This document shows, one piece after another, positions 1 through 10,765 of a stretch of DNA of 64,000 nucleotides. The first letter of the stretch is position 1; each line of letters opens with the position of its first letter. This DNA comes from Stackebrandtia endophytica. Its GTDB lineage: Bacteria; Actinomycetota; Actinomycetes; Mycobacteriales; Micromonosporaceae. The DNA is taken from NCBI RefSeq assembly GCF_006716355.1, contig NZ_VFOW01000001.1, positions 2,232,001 to 2,296,000 on the forward strand, written 5' to 3'. The notes beneath the pieces were generated by a model. That model did not search any database, was not told where the DNA came from, and was given only the letters and a program-made list of their open reading frames with translations. The translations under genes were made by a program, and so were the position numbers.

Positions 1-1227
<1,227 letters not shown>

Positions 1228-1397
1228 CTACACATCCTATGAGCCCGGCTGATCGTTGACGTGTGGCGGTGGTCCTGCCCGCCCCACCCATCGATCATGG
1301 CTCGCCGGAACCGCGGTGACACGTAAGGGTGATGTGCTTGTCGCCACCGCCCGGATGGCCCTGCGAAGCCGAGCCTCAACGGGCTAGGCTGGAAAAC

Positions 1398-1781
1398 GTG
1401 CAGGACGAGCCACAGGACCCATTCCCGCAAGATCCGGACGAGAACTGGCCCGGCCTGGAGGATCACGACCCGCTGACGGAGACCGAACGAGCCGAACTTC
1501 TCGACGATCTCTCCAGCTTGGAGACGTTCCAGCAGGTTCTGGAGCCGACTGGCATCCGTGGTCTCGTCGTGGAATGCCCCGATTGCCGTGAACCCCATTA
1601 CTTCGAGTGGGGGTTGTTGAAGAACAACCTCACCCATGTTCTCGGCGACAACTCACCGCGGGTTCACGAACCGGCGTTCGATCCCAACCCGGATGACTAC
1701 GTCAGCTGGGATTATGCGCGCGGCTACGTCGACTGTTGGCAGGACGTCTACCACGAGTTCGGAGACGGCGAGCTGAGCTAG
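1398..1781 (+). CDS. DUF5319 family protein
   Basis: This is a 127-residue acidic soluble protein of unknown function, matching the actinobacterial DUF5319 family, which is typically encoded next to guaB. The start is taken as GTG 1398, giving MQDEPQDPFPQDPDEN, because homologues begin with a short DEPPDPF-like segment; an upstream in-frame start at 1329 would add 23 residues of unrelated composition. The middle contains a CPDCREPHYF motif whose two cysteines could bind metal, although a four-ligand site is not obvious. The C-terminus is rich in aromatic residues (DYVSWDYARGYVDCW). No function is inferred beyond its conserved linkage to GMP biosynthesis. Confidence 0.85.
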   Translation: MQDEPQDPFPQDPDENWPGLEDHDPLTETERAELLDDLSSLETFQQVLEPTGIRGLVVECPDCREPHYFEWGLLKNNLTHVLGDNSPRVHEPAFDPNPDDYVSWDYARGYVDCWQDVYHEFGDGELS

Positions 1782-2048
1782 ACGGCCGCATGCAGGGTTC
1801 GTGAGACTCGCCGAGTGGACGCTAGGCGAAGCCACGCGCCGGGCGGCGAGACCGTCGGCGGTACCCGGATGACGTCCACCGGCCATCCGGGTCACCCCGT
1901 TGGTGAGTTCGCGCCGGTATTCGGCGCGGGGCATTAACTCACCGCCACAACCACTACTCGAGTCGCCCAGACAGCCTCAGAAGCTGTCTTTGGACCTCGT
2001 TCGTCGTGAGCGGTACCAGCGCGAGTGGATCGCAGCGGCGGAGGGATT

Positions 2049-2090
2049 CCTGCATACCGGCGCTTTTGAAAAAGGCACAGCGTATGCAGG
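2049..2090. repeat. Dispersed imperfect palindrome, copy 1
   Basis: The 9-bp arms CCTGCATAC (2049-2057) and GTATGCAGG (2082-2090) flank a 24-nt centre containing CGGCGCTTTT. The reverse complement of a segment at 19799-19836 is close to this sequence over about 40 bases, so it is one of at least two dispersed copies. It lies in the 379-bp gap 1782-2160, between the convergent DUF5319 and LuxR-type genes. I see no gene in the rest of that gap. A terminator or REP-like role is possible but not shown. Confidence 0.6.
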
Positions 2091-2160
2091 GATTCCGACA
2101 ACGCCGCGAGGCGCCCGTCTGGTCGACGCGCAACAGAACAGCAGGTTCGAAGACAGCTTC

Positions 2161-2766
2161 TTAGTGGACCAGTCCACCGCGGAACGCCTCCGCGACCGCG
2201 TGGGCGCGGTCGCGCGCCCCGAGTTTGCGGAACAGTCGTCGAGCATGGGTCTTGACGGTGTCTTCGGATACGAATAGGTCACGGCCGATCTCTGCGTTGC
2301 TTTTTCCTTGACTCATACCCCGCAGCACCTGCATCTCCCGTTCGGTCAACCCCCGGGGAGACACCCGCTGGCGTGGCAGTTCCCCGGTCTGACCGGGGCA
2401 CACCAGCATGATGGCCTGGCTGAGCGCCACGACCAGGTCTTCGCTCTCGGTGCCGCCCCCGCGTATGACACCCCTAGCTCCGGCGGCGACGACCATGGCC
2501 GCCAGCCTCGGGTCAACGGTTCCCACCAGGACGACTCCGGTCCGGGGGGACCGCGCCAGGATGTTCCTGGTGAACTGCACGGGGTCGGGTCTTGCCATTC
2601 CGACGTCGACGAGTAGTGAGTCGAATGGTTGAGCCGCCAACCGAGTGTGAATCTCTTCAGTGGTCAGAACGGTGCGCACCGCCTGAGCCACACCCATTCG
2701 CGAAGCACATTTCGAGATGCGCGCAGCCGCGTCCGGGGTTCTGACACAGACCAGAACGTTCTTCAC
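2161..2766 (-). CDS. LuxR-family response-regulator-like transcription factor
   Basis: This 201-residue protein has an N-terminal receiver-like fold (about residues 1-120) and a C-terminal LuxR helix-turn-helix (about 138-200, with LTEREMQVLRGMSQGKSNAEIG and VSEDTVKTHARRLFRKLGA). The receiver keeps an Asp in SLLVDVGMARPD, but the acidic pair usually found after the first strand is replaced by VCVRTPD. It may therefore be phosphorylation-independent or ligand-controlled. The start is GTG 2766, preceded by AAGGTGA at a suitable distance. No sensor kinase is adjacent. It is the next gene downstream of groEL, but the strong hairpin at 3087-3119 and a 365-bp gap suggest its own promoter. Confidence 0.85.
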   Translation of the reverse strand: MKNVLVCVRTPDAAARISKCASRMGVAQAVRTVLTTEEIHTRLAAQPFDSLLVDVGMARPDPVQFTRNILARSPRTGVVLVGTVDPRLAAMVVAAGARGVIRGGGTESEDLVVALSQAIMLVCPGQTGELPRQRVSPRGLTEREMQVLRGMSQGKSNAEIGRDLFVSEDTVKTHARRLFRKLGARDRAHAVAEAFRGGLVH

Positions 2767-3086
2767 GTGATGTCACCTTTCACCTTGTATGAGGAGGTCC
2801 CTCGATAGGTGAGAGTGGCACCCACAAGAGTTATGACACGGCTATGCAGAAAGTTTTCGCAAAGTTTGTGTAGTCGCCCAACCACGGACTGTGATATTAG
2901 CCACCCTCGAACTATTGTCACCCTTACCGCCACAAATTGAAAATCGACGGGCCGATGTCGTCAACACCTGCTGAGGTTTCCACCTGCGATTTCGGCCCCT
3001 TTCCCTCGATACTCGAGCGTCGGCGGCGTCACCCACGACGTGCCGGACACCACCCGGCGAGCCTGGTCACACCGCCGCGCAACACG

Positions 3087-3119
3087 AAGCGGGCGCCACC
3101 TTCTCGGTGGCGCCCGCTT
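3087..3119. terminator. Hairpin terminator after groEL
   Basis: A perfect 14-bp stem (AAGCGGGCGCCACC at 3087-3100 pairing with 3106-3119) closes a 5-nt loop just beyond the groEL stop codon. No long U-tract follows on the minus strand, which is common for actinobacterial terminators. The rest of the 2767-3131 gap holds no gene that I can support; it should contain the promoter of the LuxR-type gene. Confidence 0.8.
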
Positions 3120-3131
3120 GTCTGCCGATGC

Positions 3132-4819
<1,688 letters not shown>

Positions 4820-4830
4820 GTCGAAGATCG

Positions 4831-5139
4831 TTACTTCTCGATGACAGCGAGGACATCGCGCGCCGACAGGACGAGGTAGTCCTCGCCGGCGTACTTGACC
4901 TCGGTGCCGCCGTACTTCGAGTACAGGACGGTCTCGCCGACCTTGACGTCAACCGGAACGCGGTTGCCCTTGTCGTCAACCCGGCCCGGACCCACGGCCA
5001 GAACGGTGCCCTCCTGGGGCTTCTCCTTGGCGGTGTCGGGGATGACGATGCCGGAAGCAGTGGTGGTCTCGGCCTCGTTGGCCTGAACCACGATGCGGTC
5101 CTCCAGCGGCTTGATCGCAACCTTGGTCGCAGTGCCCAT
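4831..5139 (-). CDS. groS: Co-chaperonin GroES
   Basis: This 102-residue 10-kDa co-chaperonin caps the GroEL ring. It begins with [21 protein letters not shown] and has the mobile-loop region [19 protein letters not shown] and the C-terminal segment [20 protein letters not shown], all standard for the family, at full length. It is the promoter-proximal gene of the heat-shock operon and lies directly behind two CIRCE operators. An intercistronic hairpin separates it from groEL, so the two products could accumulate at different levels. Confidence 0.97.
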   Translation of the reverse strand: MGTATKVAIKPLEDRIVVQANEAETTTASGIVIPDTAKEKPQEGTVLAVGPGRVDDKGNRVPVDVKVGETVLYSKYGGTEVKYAGEDYLVLSARDVLAVIEK

Positions 5140-5238
5140 GTGGCTTATTACCCTTCAATACGCTGTTGATTCGAGCGGGCGCGCGCTTCATCCACCGGCG
5201 TCGCGGGAAACCGGGATTACGTGCCGCCCGCGACCAAG

Positions 5239-5265
5239 TTAGCACCCGAGCCCCTCGAGTGCCAA
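5239..5265. promoter_or_regulatory. CIRCE operator 1 (HrcA site)
   Basis: TTAGCACCC-N9-GAGTGCCAA matches the CIRCE consensus TTAGCACTC-N9-GAGTGCTAA at 16 of 18 arm positions. It lies about 100 bp upstream of groES and implies repression by HrcA at normal temperature. The rest of the 5140-5459 gap holds the promoters of groES and of the divergent methyltransferase. Confidence 0.93.
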
Positions 5266-5279
5266 TGCGGATCAGTGGG

Positions 5280-5306
5280 TTGGCACTCTCGTGTCCCGGG
5301 TGCCAG
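5280..5306. promoter_or_regulatory. CIRCE operator 2 (HrcA site)
   Basis: TTGGCACTC-N9-GGGTGCCAG is a second, weaker CIRCE palindrome 14 bp further from groES. Tandem CIRCE sites upstream of groES-groEL are known in streptomycetes. Its position nearer the divergent methyltransferase could also influence that gene. Confidence 0.85.
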
Positions 5307-5459
5307 AATTCGTCGAGCGTATGACCGCTGACCTGGGTCGCGAACCTCCGACTATCCGTCCGATTCCGGCGGTTCGGCGGTGCTGGGAGGTGGTGAATCA
5401 GACCCGGTCGGACCGGTTATCCGACGGTCGTGGCACCCGTTGCGACCATCGAGGCGACA

Positions 5460-6647
5460 ATGAACGACGTGAAGGTCTCACAGCTGAACAGTCCGGAGGG
5501 GCTCGCGCTGGTCGCCACGGCGACCCGGTTGCTGGCCGAACAACCCGAGCGGGCCGCGGTCGCGCTGCGCCAACACACCGACGACCAGGCTCTGGCCGTG
5601 GCGGCGATGACCCAGGCCACCCTGCGGGCCGCCGCCTACCCGAAGTTCGGCGCCGACGCCGCCCGAATGTTCTTCACCCGAGACGGACTGGAACAGGCCA
5701 GTCGAGCCATCGTGGCGCAGCGGCGGGCCGACCGGTTGGCCGCCGCCGGCGTCGACCGGGTCGCCGACCTGTGTTGCGGTATCGGCTCCGACGCGTTCGC
5801 GCTGGCGAAACACGGCCTGTCGGTGGTGGCGGTCGACTCCGACCCCGCCACGCTGGAGCTCACCCGCGCCAACGCGCAGGCCCTGGGCCTGGCCGACCTC
5901 GTCGAGACCAGACTCGGGCGCGCCGAGGATGCCGATTTGTCCGGTATGGACGCCATGTTCGCCGACCCGTCCCGGCGGGACGGCAGCCGCCGAATCTTCG
6001 ACCCGGAGCAGTACTCGCCACCGCTGTCGACGCTGTGGAACACGTCGAGGAACGTGTCGCAGCGGGTGTGCAAGGTCGGTCCGGGCATCGACCACTCGAT
6101 CATCCCCGAAGACGCCGAGGCCGAATGGGTGTCGGTCGGCGGCGACGTCGTCGAAGCCGCCCTGTGGCGCGGCGGCATCGCCACCGCGGCACGGCAGGCG
6201 ACGGTCATCACCGGCAACCGGGTGACCGAACTGGCCGGAACCGGCGACAGGCAGGCCGAGGTCGGGAAGCTGGGCGACTACCTGTACGAACCGGACGGCG
6301 CGGTCATTCGCGCCCACCTGGTCGCCGAACTGGCCGACCTCATCAACGCGCGGGTAGCCCATCCCCGCATCGCCTACCTCTACGCGGACGCACTGCACGT
6401 GACCCCGCTGGCCACCCCGTACCGGGTGCAGGAGGTGTTGCCGTTCAACGTGAAGAAACTGCGGCAGTTGATCGCCGAACGGGGTATCGGGCGGTTGACC
6501 ATCAAGAAGCGCGGCGCCGACGTCACCCCCGACAAACTCCGCAAAGAGTTGCGCCCCAAGGGAGACAACGAGGCGACCCTCGTCGTCACCCGCGACGAGG
6601 GTCGCCATCTCGCGATCTTCTGTGAGCCGGTCAGCCTGTCCGGCTGA
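5460..6647 (+). CDS. SAM-dependent methyltransferase with THUMP-like C-terminal domain
   Basis: This 395-residue protein has a Rossmann-type methyltransferase core with SAM-binding motif VADLCCGIGSDAFALAK near residue 110, followed by VVAVDSDPATLEL and the acidic-loop motif MFADPSRRD. The C-terminal part (LTIKKRGADVTPDKLRKELR) is the THUMP-like extension seen in an actinobacterial family of unknown substrate; RNA is the likely target by analogy with THUMP enzymes. ATG 5460 is chosen because GAGG lies six bases before it; a GTG at 5430 has no ribosome site. It is divergent from groES, and a hairpin overlaps its stop codon. Confidence 0.85.
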   Translation: MNDVKVSQLNSPEGLALVATATRLLAEQPERAAVALRQHTDDQALAVAAMTQATLRAAAYPKFGADAARMFFTRDGLEQASRAIVAQRRADRLAAAGVDRVADLCCGIGSDAFALAKHGLSVVAVDSDPATLELTRANAQALGLADLVETRLGRAEDADLSGMDAMFADPSRRDGSRRIFDPEQYSPPLSTLWNTSRNVSQRVCKVGPGIDHSIIPEDAEAEWVSVGGDVVEAALWRGGIATAARQATVITGNRVTELAGTGDRQAEVGKLGDYLYEPDGAVIRAHLVAELADLINARVAHPRIAYLYADALHVTPLATPYRVQEVLPFNVKKLRQLIAERGIGRLTIKKRGADVTPDKLRKELRPKGDNEATLVVTRDEGRHLAIFCEPVSLSG

Positions 6648-6650
6648 CCG
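6628..6650. terminator. Hairpin terminator overlapping the methyltransferase stop
   Basis: The perfect 9-bp stem CGGTCAGCC (6628-6636) / GGCTGACCG (6642-6650) closes a 5-nt loop. It includes the TGA stop of the methyltransferase and lies in the short convergent gap, so it may serve both directions. Confidence 0.7.
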
Positions 6651-6679
6651 ACGGGGTGCCCGGTCGGTCGGCCACGCTG

Positions 6680-8572
6680 CTAGTCCAATCCGAACGATCG
6701 GATCGTGGTGTGGCTGAACTCGACACCGGCGTCATCGGTCCCCGAAACCCGGACCGAGGCGAAGTCTCCTTCGGCCGGCAGCTCCAGATCCCCGGTGGCG
6801 GCGTTGCCGTCACGGTCCAGGGCCACGGCGGTCCAGCTATCGCCGTCGTCGAAGGAGACCTCCAACGACAAGGTCACCAACCCGGTCTGCGGCAACCCCT
6901 GGGGGCTCTTCAACTCCAATGCGATCGGCAGAACCGCCGAGCGGTCGGCGTAGCCGTCAGAGATGCCGTCGGCGGTGAAGCTCACGTGCGGCAACGGCAG
7001 GTACTCGAACTCCTCGACCGGGTCGGAGTCGAAGGTCCACACCATTTCGGTGTTGACGGCCAGCGGCGTGTACGGCGTGTCGCGGTCACCGGTGACGGTC
7101 AGGGTGTAGCGGCCCGACTCGTCGGGAATGACGATGTGGCAACCCTGATCGATGAAGCCCTCTTCTCGGCCGAGTTCTTCCCCGTCACGGCTGATCACGA
7201 CACTGCCGGTGTATCCGAAGTTCGTCAGGCTCAGGTCGTCACGCTCGACGGCACCGAAGTTGCCCCAGCCGCCCATGCCCTCGCCGCTCAAACGGGCGTA
7301 GCTCGATTCGCCCACTGACAGCGGCCCACTGTCAAAGCCGGCCTCGGTACGTCCGACCGACAAGGTCGTTTCCGCGGTCCAAGCCGAGTAGCCTTCTTCA
7401 GGGGTGCCGACAGAGTAACTGCGATTCCAGTCGCCAGGTGTGTAGTAGTTGACGAGTTGTGAGGGAACCTCGATGTCGACGAGCACGCATATCGCTCCCA
7501 TGCCCAGCGGCCACTCGGGATAGATGCCGTCGCAGGCATCGCCCGCGACATCCGTTCCGAGGCTTGGATAGTCGGTGTCTACGATGGCCAGATCCTCATC
7601 CGAGACCCGGTATGTCGGGTCATCGGGGATACCATCGGCCTCGGAGAACATCAGCCGGTAGATGTACGGGTCGGCGGCACCTTCCGGGGAGGACAACACC
7701 GGGCGGTACAGCATCCCGGTGCGAGCATCCGGGATGTCCACGGGGATGATGTAGCCGTCGTATCCCTCGGCGAGGCCCCCACCGACCTCATAATCGTCAG
7801 CCCCGATCTTCGCCGCGAGCGAGATCTCGGACGTAAGCTGCACCGCGTCGGGCTGGTCGACCTGGACTGTCACCGGGCGGCCGTCGGCGGCGTCGACGAC
7901 TACGGCGGCGCCGTCGTCATCGACGGTGACCTTCTGAAGCGCCACGGTGACATCGCCGCGAGCGTCGCCCTTGACCAGCGAGACGACCTCGACGCTGAGC
8001 ATGTAATCCCCCGGCGGCAGCGCCTGGGAACCGACACCGTTCTCATCGATGTCGATGAGCCCGAAATCGTCGCCGTCCATATCGATCCACAGGACCTTGC
8101 TGGCATCGGGTGCGACACCGTCGCGGTCCCGCAGCGTGATGTCGAGAACGGGTGCCGCCGCCGACCGCTCGTAGGCGACGTACGGCTCACCGGGCAACGC
8201 CGATGCCGCCACGGTGGAGGGATCGGTTATGCCTGCGGCCAACAGGGCCGAGACATTGTACCGGCGCAGATCCTCGGTTCCGTCGGCCAGACCCGCGACC
8301 ACATCGGCCGGGATCAAGATGACGTCGTCGCCCGGCCAGGTGAAGAACGGGAGAGACTCGCGACCGGGTGCCGGCCGAAACTGGGTGGTCCCGTCGGGCG
8401 CCAACCGGATCTGGTCACCGGTCGGCAGAGTCACCGTTCCGTACGGCGAGCCGAGCGACGGTACGGCGGGTATGGGCACGGCTTCGGTGGTGGGTTCGGC
8501 GTGCGCGATTCCGCCTCCGGCGATCAGCGCCGCGATTACGCCGCTGAAGAGGAGAGACATTCTGAGTCTCAA
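6680..8572 (-). CDS. Secreted protein resembling a subtilase that lacks its catalytic domain
   Basis: This 630-residue protein begins with a Sec signal peptide (MRLRMSLLFSGVIAALIAGG, cleavage after AHA near residue 26). Residues 35-120 (VTLPTGDQIRLAPDG, PAPGRESLPFF, RRYNVSALLAAGI) closely resemble the propeptide of large actinobacterial S8 peptidases. From about residue 140 (LDITLRDRDGVAPDASK, LPPGDYMLSVEV, VVVDAADGRPVTVQV) it resembles the region that normally follows their protease domain. No Asp/His/Ser subtilisin motifs lie between, so the roughly 300-residue catalytic domain appears absent. The rest is beta-rich. The start is TTG 8572 with AGGA upstream; ATG 8560 is an alternative. It is probably exported and non-proteolytic; its function is unknown. 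Confidence 0.75.
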   Translation of the reverse strand: MRLRMSLLFSGVIAALIAGGGIAHAEPTTEAVPIPAVPSLGSPYGTVTLPTGDQIRLAPDGTTQFRPAPGRESLPFFTWPGDDVILIPADVVAGLADGTEDLRRYNVSALLAAGITDPSTVAASALPGEPYVAYERSAAAPVLDITLRDRDGVAPDASKVLWIDMDGDDFGLIDIDENGVGSQALPPGDYMLSVEVVSLVKGDARGDVTVALQKVTVDDDGAAVVVDAADGRPVTVQVDQPDAVQLTSEISLAAKIGADDYEVGGGLAEGYDGYIIPVDIPDARTGMLYRPVLSSPEGAADPYIYRLMFSEADGIPDDPTYRVSDEDLAIVDTDYPSLGTDVAGDACDGIYPEWPLGMGAICVLVDIEVPSQLVNYYTPGDWNRSYSVGTPEEGYSAWTAETTLSVGRTEAGFDSGPLSVGESSYARLSGEGMGGWGNFGAVERDDLSLTNFGYTGSVVISRDGEELGREEGFIDQGCHIVIPDESGRYTLTVTGDRDTPYTPLAVNTEMVWTFDSDPVEEFEYLPLPHVSFTADGISDGYADRSAVLPIALELKSPQGLPQTGLVTLSLEVSFDDGDSWTAVALDRDGNAATGDLELPAEGDFASVRVSGTDDAGVEFSHTTIRSFGLD

Positions 8573-8595
8573 TGTTGCGTCCTAACGTCGTCCGA

Positions 8596-8619
8596 TGGTG
8601 GATCGGGACTGATCCACCA
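8596..8619. terminator. Hairpin terminator between DUF885 and secreted-protein genes
   Basis: TGGTGGATC (8596-8604) pairs perfectly with GATCCACCA (8611-8619) around a 6-nt loop. It follows the DUF885 stop at 8686 on the minus strand and precedes the start of the secreted-protein gene, so it probably separates the two transcription units. Confidence 0.65.
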
Positions 8620-8685
8620 CCGGACTAGACGAACACCATGCTCCGCCCCGATGACGACGTGACCGATCGCGCCGCGGGCGACCCG

Positions 8686-10323
8686 CTAGAGCGAGCGAAG
8701 TGTCGCGGCGAAGGTCCCCAATCCCATCGGGCCCAGGTTGAGGGCCTTGGTGTGCCAGTCCTTCAGGTCGAATCCGGGGCGTGCCCTGGCCTCGTCGCGG
8801 GCGGCCAGCCAGGCACGCTCACCGAGTTTGTAGGTGATGGCCTGTCCCGGCCAACCGAAGTAGCGGACGATCTCCGGGTGGAGGCGATGCTGGGCGATGC
8901 GGCCTCGGTCACGCAGCACCTCGGTGGCGACCTCGAAGTTCCAGCGGGGACCGTGACGGCGAGCCTCGGCCTCGGGCAGCGGGAGGTCCAGGTGAACGCC
9001 GATGTCGATCACGACTCGGGCGGCACGCAACGCGGAGCCCTTCAGCATGCCCAACCGCCAACCCGGCTGGGTGTGCCAACCGAGTTCGTCGGCGAGCTTC
9101 TCCGCGTACAAGGCCCAGCCTTCGGAGTGTCCGCTGACGCCCTGTGAGCGGTTGAAGCGCGAGATCCTGTCGCTCCGAAGCTTCATCTGACCTATTTGGA
9201 GATGGTGCCCGGGGATCCCCTCGTGGAACACGGTGGTGGCCTCGCTCCAGGTCGAGAACCGGGTGCGCCCGGCGACCGGCCACCAGGTACGACCGGCGCG
9301 GGTGAGGTCCTCGCTGGGGCCGGTGTAGTAGGCCGATCCGGCACCCTGGGCGTGCACCAGCACCACGTCGAGGGTTTTCAACCGATCGTCGATGTCGAAG
9401 TGGGTGCCGTCGAGCCGCTCGAACGCGGACTGGTGCAGCTCCTTCAACCAGTCGAGATAGGCCTCGGCTCCGTCGACGTATTCGGTGGCGTCCAGGTGTG
9501 CGATGGCGGCGGCCACGTCACCTCCGGGCACGATCTTGTCGGCCTCGGCGGCCATCTCGGCTTCGAGTCGGTGCAGTTCGTCCCAGCCCCACTGGTAGGC
9601 GTCGACGAGATCGATGTCGGAGCCGAGGCTCAGTCTCGCGGCGATCGCGTAGCGTTCGGCGCCCACGCCGTCGACCTCGGTGGCCTTCGGTGCGTACTCG
9701 TTGCGCAGGAATTCGATCAACCGGCCATAGGCGGTGTGTGCCGCGGCGGCTCCGGCCGCCAGTCGGCTCTGCAGCGGGCCGTCACCGTATTCGGTCACAA
9801 TGGAGTCGAATGAGTTGAGGTCGACGTAGTTCTGTGCCTGGTCGGCCGCCGCCAGCACCTGCCGACGAGCCGCTGTGGTTCCATCGGCCAGCCCGACGCG
9901 CAGGCAGTCCACCCAGCCGTTCAACAGGTCAGGCATCCCGTCCAGCCGCATGGCGACGGTCTCCCACTGCTCCTCAGTGGTGTTCGTGCCCATGTCCACA
10001 TAGTTACGTAGACTTTGGACCATCCCGTACGGCGCCCGCAGCGATCGCTTCCACTCGCCGGCGTCGTGCGCGGCCAGACTTGCCTCGAGGCGTTCCCGCA
10101 TGTGGATAGCGGCGACCTGATCGGCCTGGTCAGCGGGCTCCAAGGCGTCCAGTGCGGCCAGCGCCGCCCGGTCTCTATCGGCTTCGGCCGCGACACCGTC
10201 GGGGCCGAAGTCACCGGTCCCGTCGAAGTCCTCGGTGATTCCCAGGTAGGTGGCCGCCACCGGGTTGTTTTTGGCGCGTTCCTGCACGTATGCGTCGCCC
10301 AAGGCGAAGATGGGACTAGTCAT
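8686..10323 (-). CDS. DUF885 family metallopeptidase-like protein
   Basis: This 545-residue, mostly helical cytoplasmic-looking protein of the DUF885 family has no signal peptide. The diagnostic zinc-site motif FHEGIPGHHLQIGQ lies around residues 362-375 and is followed by GHSEGWALYAEKLADELG, which supplies the downstream acidic ligand. The C-terminal part (GWPGQAITYKLGERAWLAAR) is also typical, and the length matches the family. Members are treated as putative carboxypeptidase-like zinc hydrolases, but few have known substrates. It stands alone: the next gene leftward is behind a hairpin and the next rightward is a small peptide gene 144 bp away. Confidence 0.88.
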   Translation of the reverse strand: MTSPIFALGDAYVQERAKNNPVAATYLGITEDFDGTGDFGPDGVAAEADRDRAALAALDALEPADQADQVAAIHMRERLEASLAAHDAGEWKRSLRAPYGMVQSLRNYVDMGTNTTEEQWETVAMRLDGMPDLLNGWVDCLRVGLADGTTAARRQVLAAADQAQNYVDLNSFDSIVTEYGDGPLQSRLAAGAAAAHTAYGRLIEFLRNEYAPKATEVDGVGAERYAIAARLSLGSDIDLVDAYQWGWDELHRLEAEMAAEADKIVPGGDVAAAIAHLDATEYVDGAEAYLDWLKELHQSAFERLDGTHFDIDDRLKTLDVVLVHAQGAGSAYYTGPSEDLTRAGRTWWPVAGRTRFSTWSEATTVFHEGIPGHHLQIGQMKLRSDRISRFNRSQGVSGHSEGWALYAEKLADELGWHTQPGWRLGMLKGSALRAARVVIDIGVHLDLPLPEAEARRHGPRWNFEVATEVLRDRGRIAQHRLHPEIVRYFGWPGQAITYKLGERAWLAARDEARARPGFDLKDWHTKALNLGPMGLGTFAATLRSL

Positions 10324-10467
10324 ACGAGCTGACCCTACTCCGCGGCGAAACCGTTATCCATTGTCGCAATGATCACAGGGATGGCCAGGCCGTGGGCCTG
10401 CCGCCCGTCACCGTTACCGCCGTCCGACGGGGCACCGCCCGCGGGTCGTCCGCGGGCGGTCACCGCA

Positions 10468-10620
10468 TTAGCAGGGGCCTTCGTCGACACATCCGACGCC
10501 GGTACGGCAGTGCAGCCAACGGCCGTCCCGGCAGACCCAGTAGTCCAGGCCGGCGGTGGCGACGCCACGACGGACCAGTCGAGTCAACAAACGGTCGGCG
10601 AGTGCGGAAAACGTAGACAT
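10468..10620 (-). CDS. Small Cys-containing peptide, possible exported or modified peptide
   Basis: A 50-residue frame begins at ATG 10620 with AAGGAGA nine bases upstream and ends at TAA 10468. The N-terminal half (MSTFSALADRLLTRLVRRG) is an amphipathic basic helix. The C-terminal half (LDYWVCRDGRWLHC, then VGCVDEGPC) carries four cysteines at 30, 38, 44 and 50 plus Tyr and two Trp. That leader-plus-Cys-rich-core layout recalls ribosomal peptide natural products or small disulfide peptides. It lies 145 bp downstream of a three-gene ABC exporter operon on the same strand. No modification enzyme is adjacent. I do not recognise the family; the ribosome site makes translation likely, and the role is inference. 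Confidence 0.6.
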   Translation of the reverse strand: MSTFSALADRLLTRLVRRGVATAGLDYWVCRDGRWLHCRTGVGCVDEGPC

Positions 10621-10765
10621 TGGGGCGTCTCCTTCAGGTCGATCATCGGCGTCGCCGATGTGCTGCCGTCGTCTTCCGTCGCTCGGAATCCGCTACGGCG
10701 TATCGAGCACGCTAACAACGTTCGTTCCACTTTGGGGGATCTGTCACCGATGCGCCAGAACGGTT

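Noticed and set aside
10335-10568. 77-codon minus-strand frame overlapping the small Cys peptide in another frame
   Set aside because: No ribosome site and low-complexity Ala/Gly/Thr composition; the 50-codon frame has a strong ribosome site.
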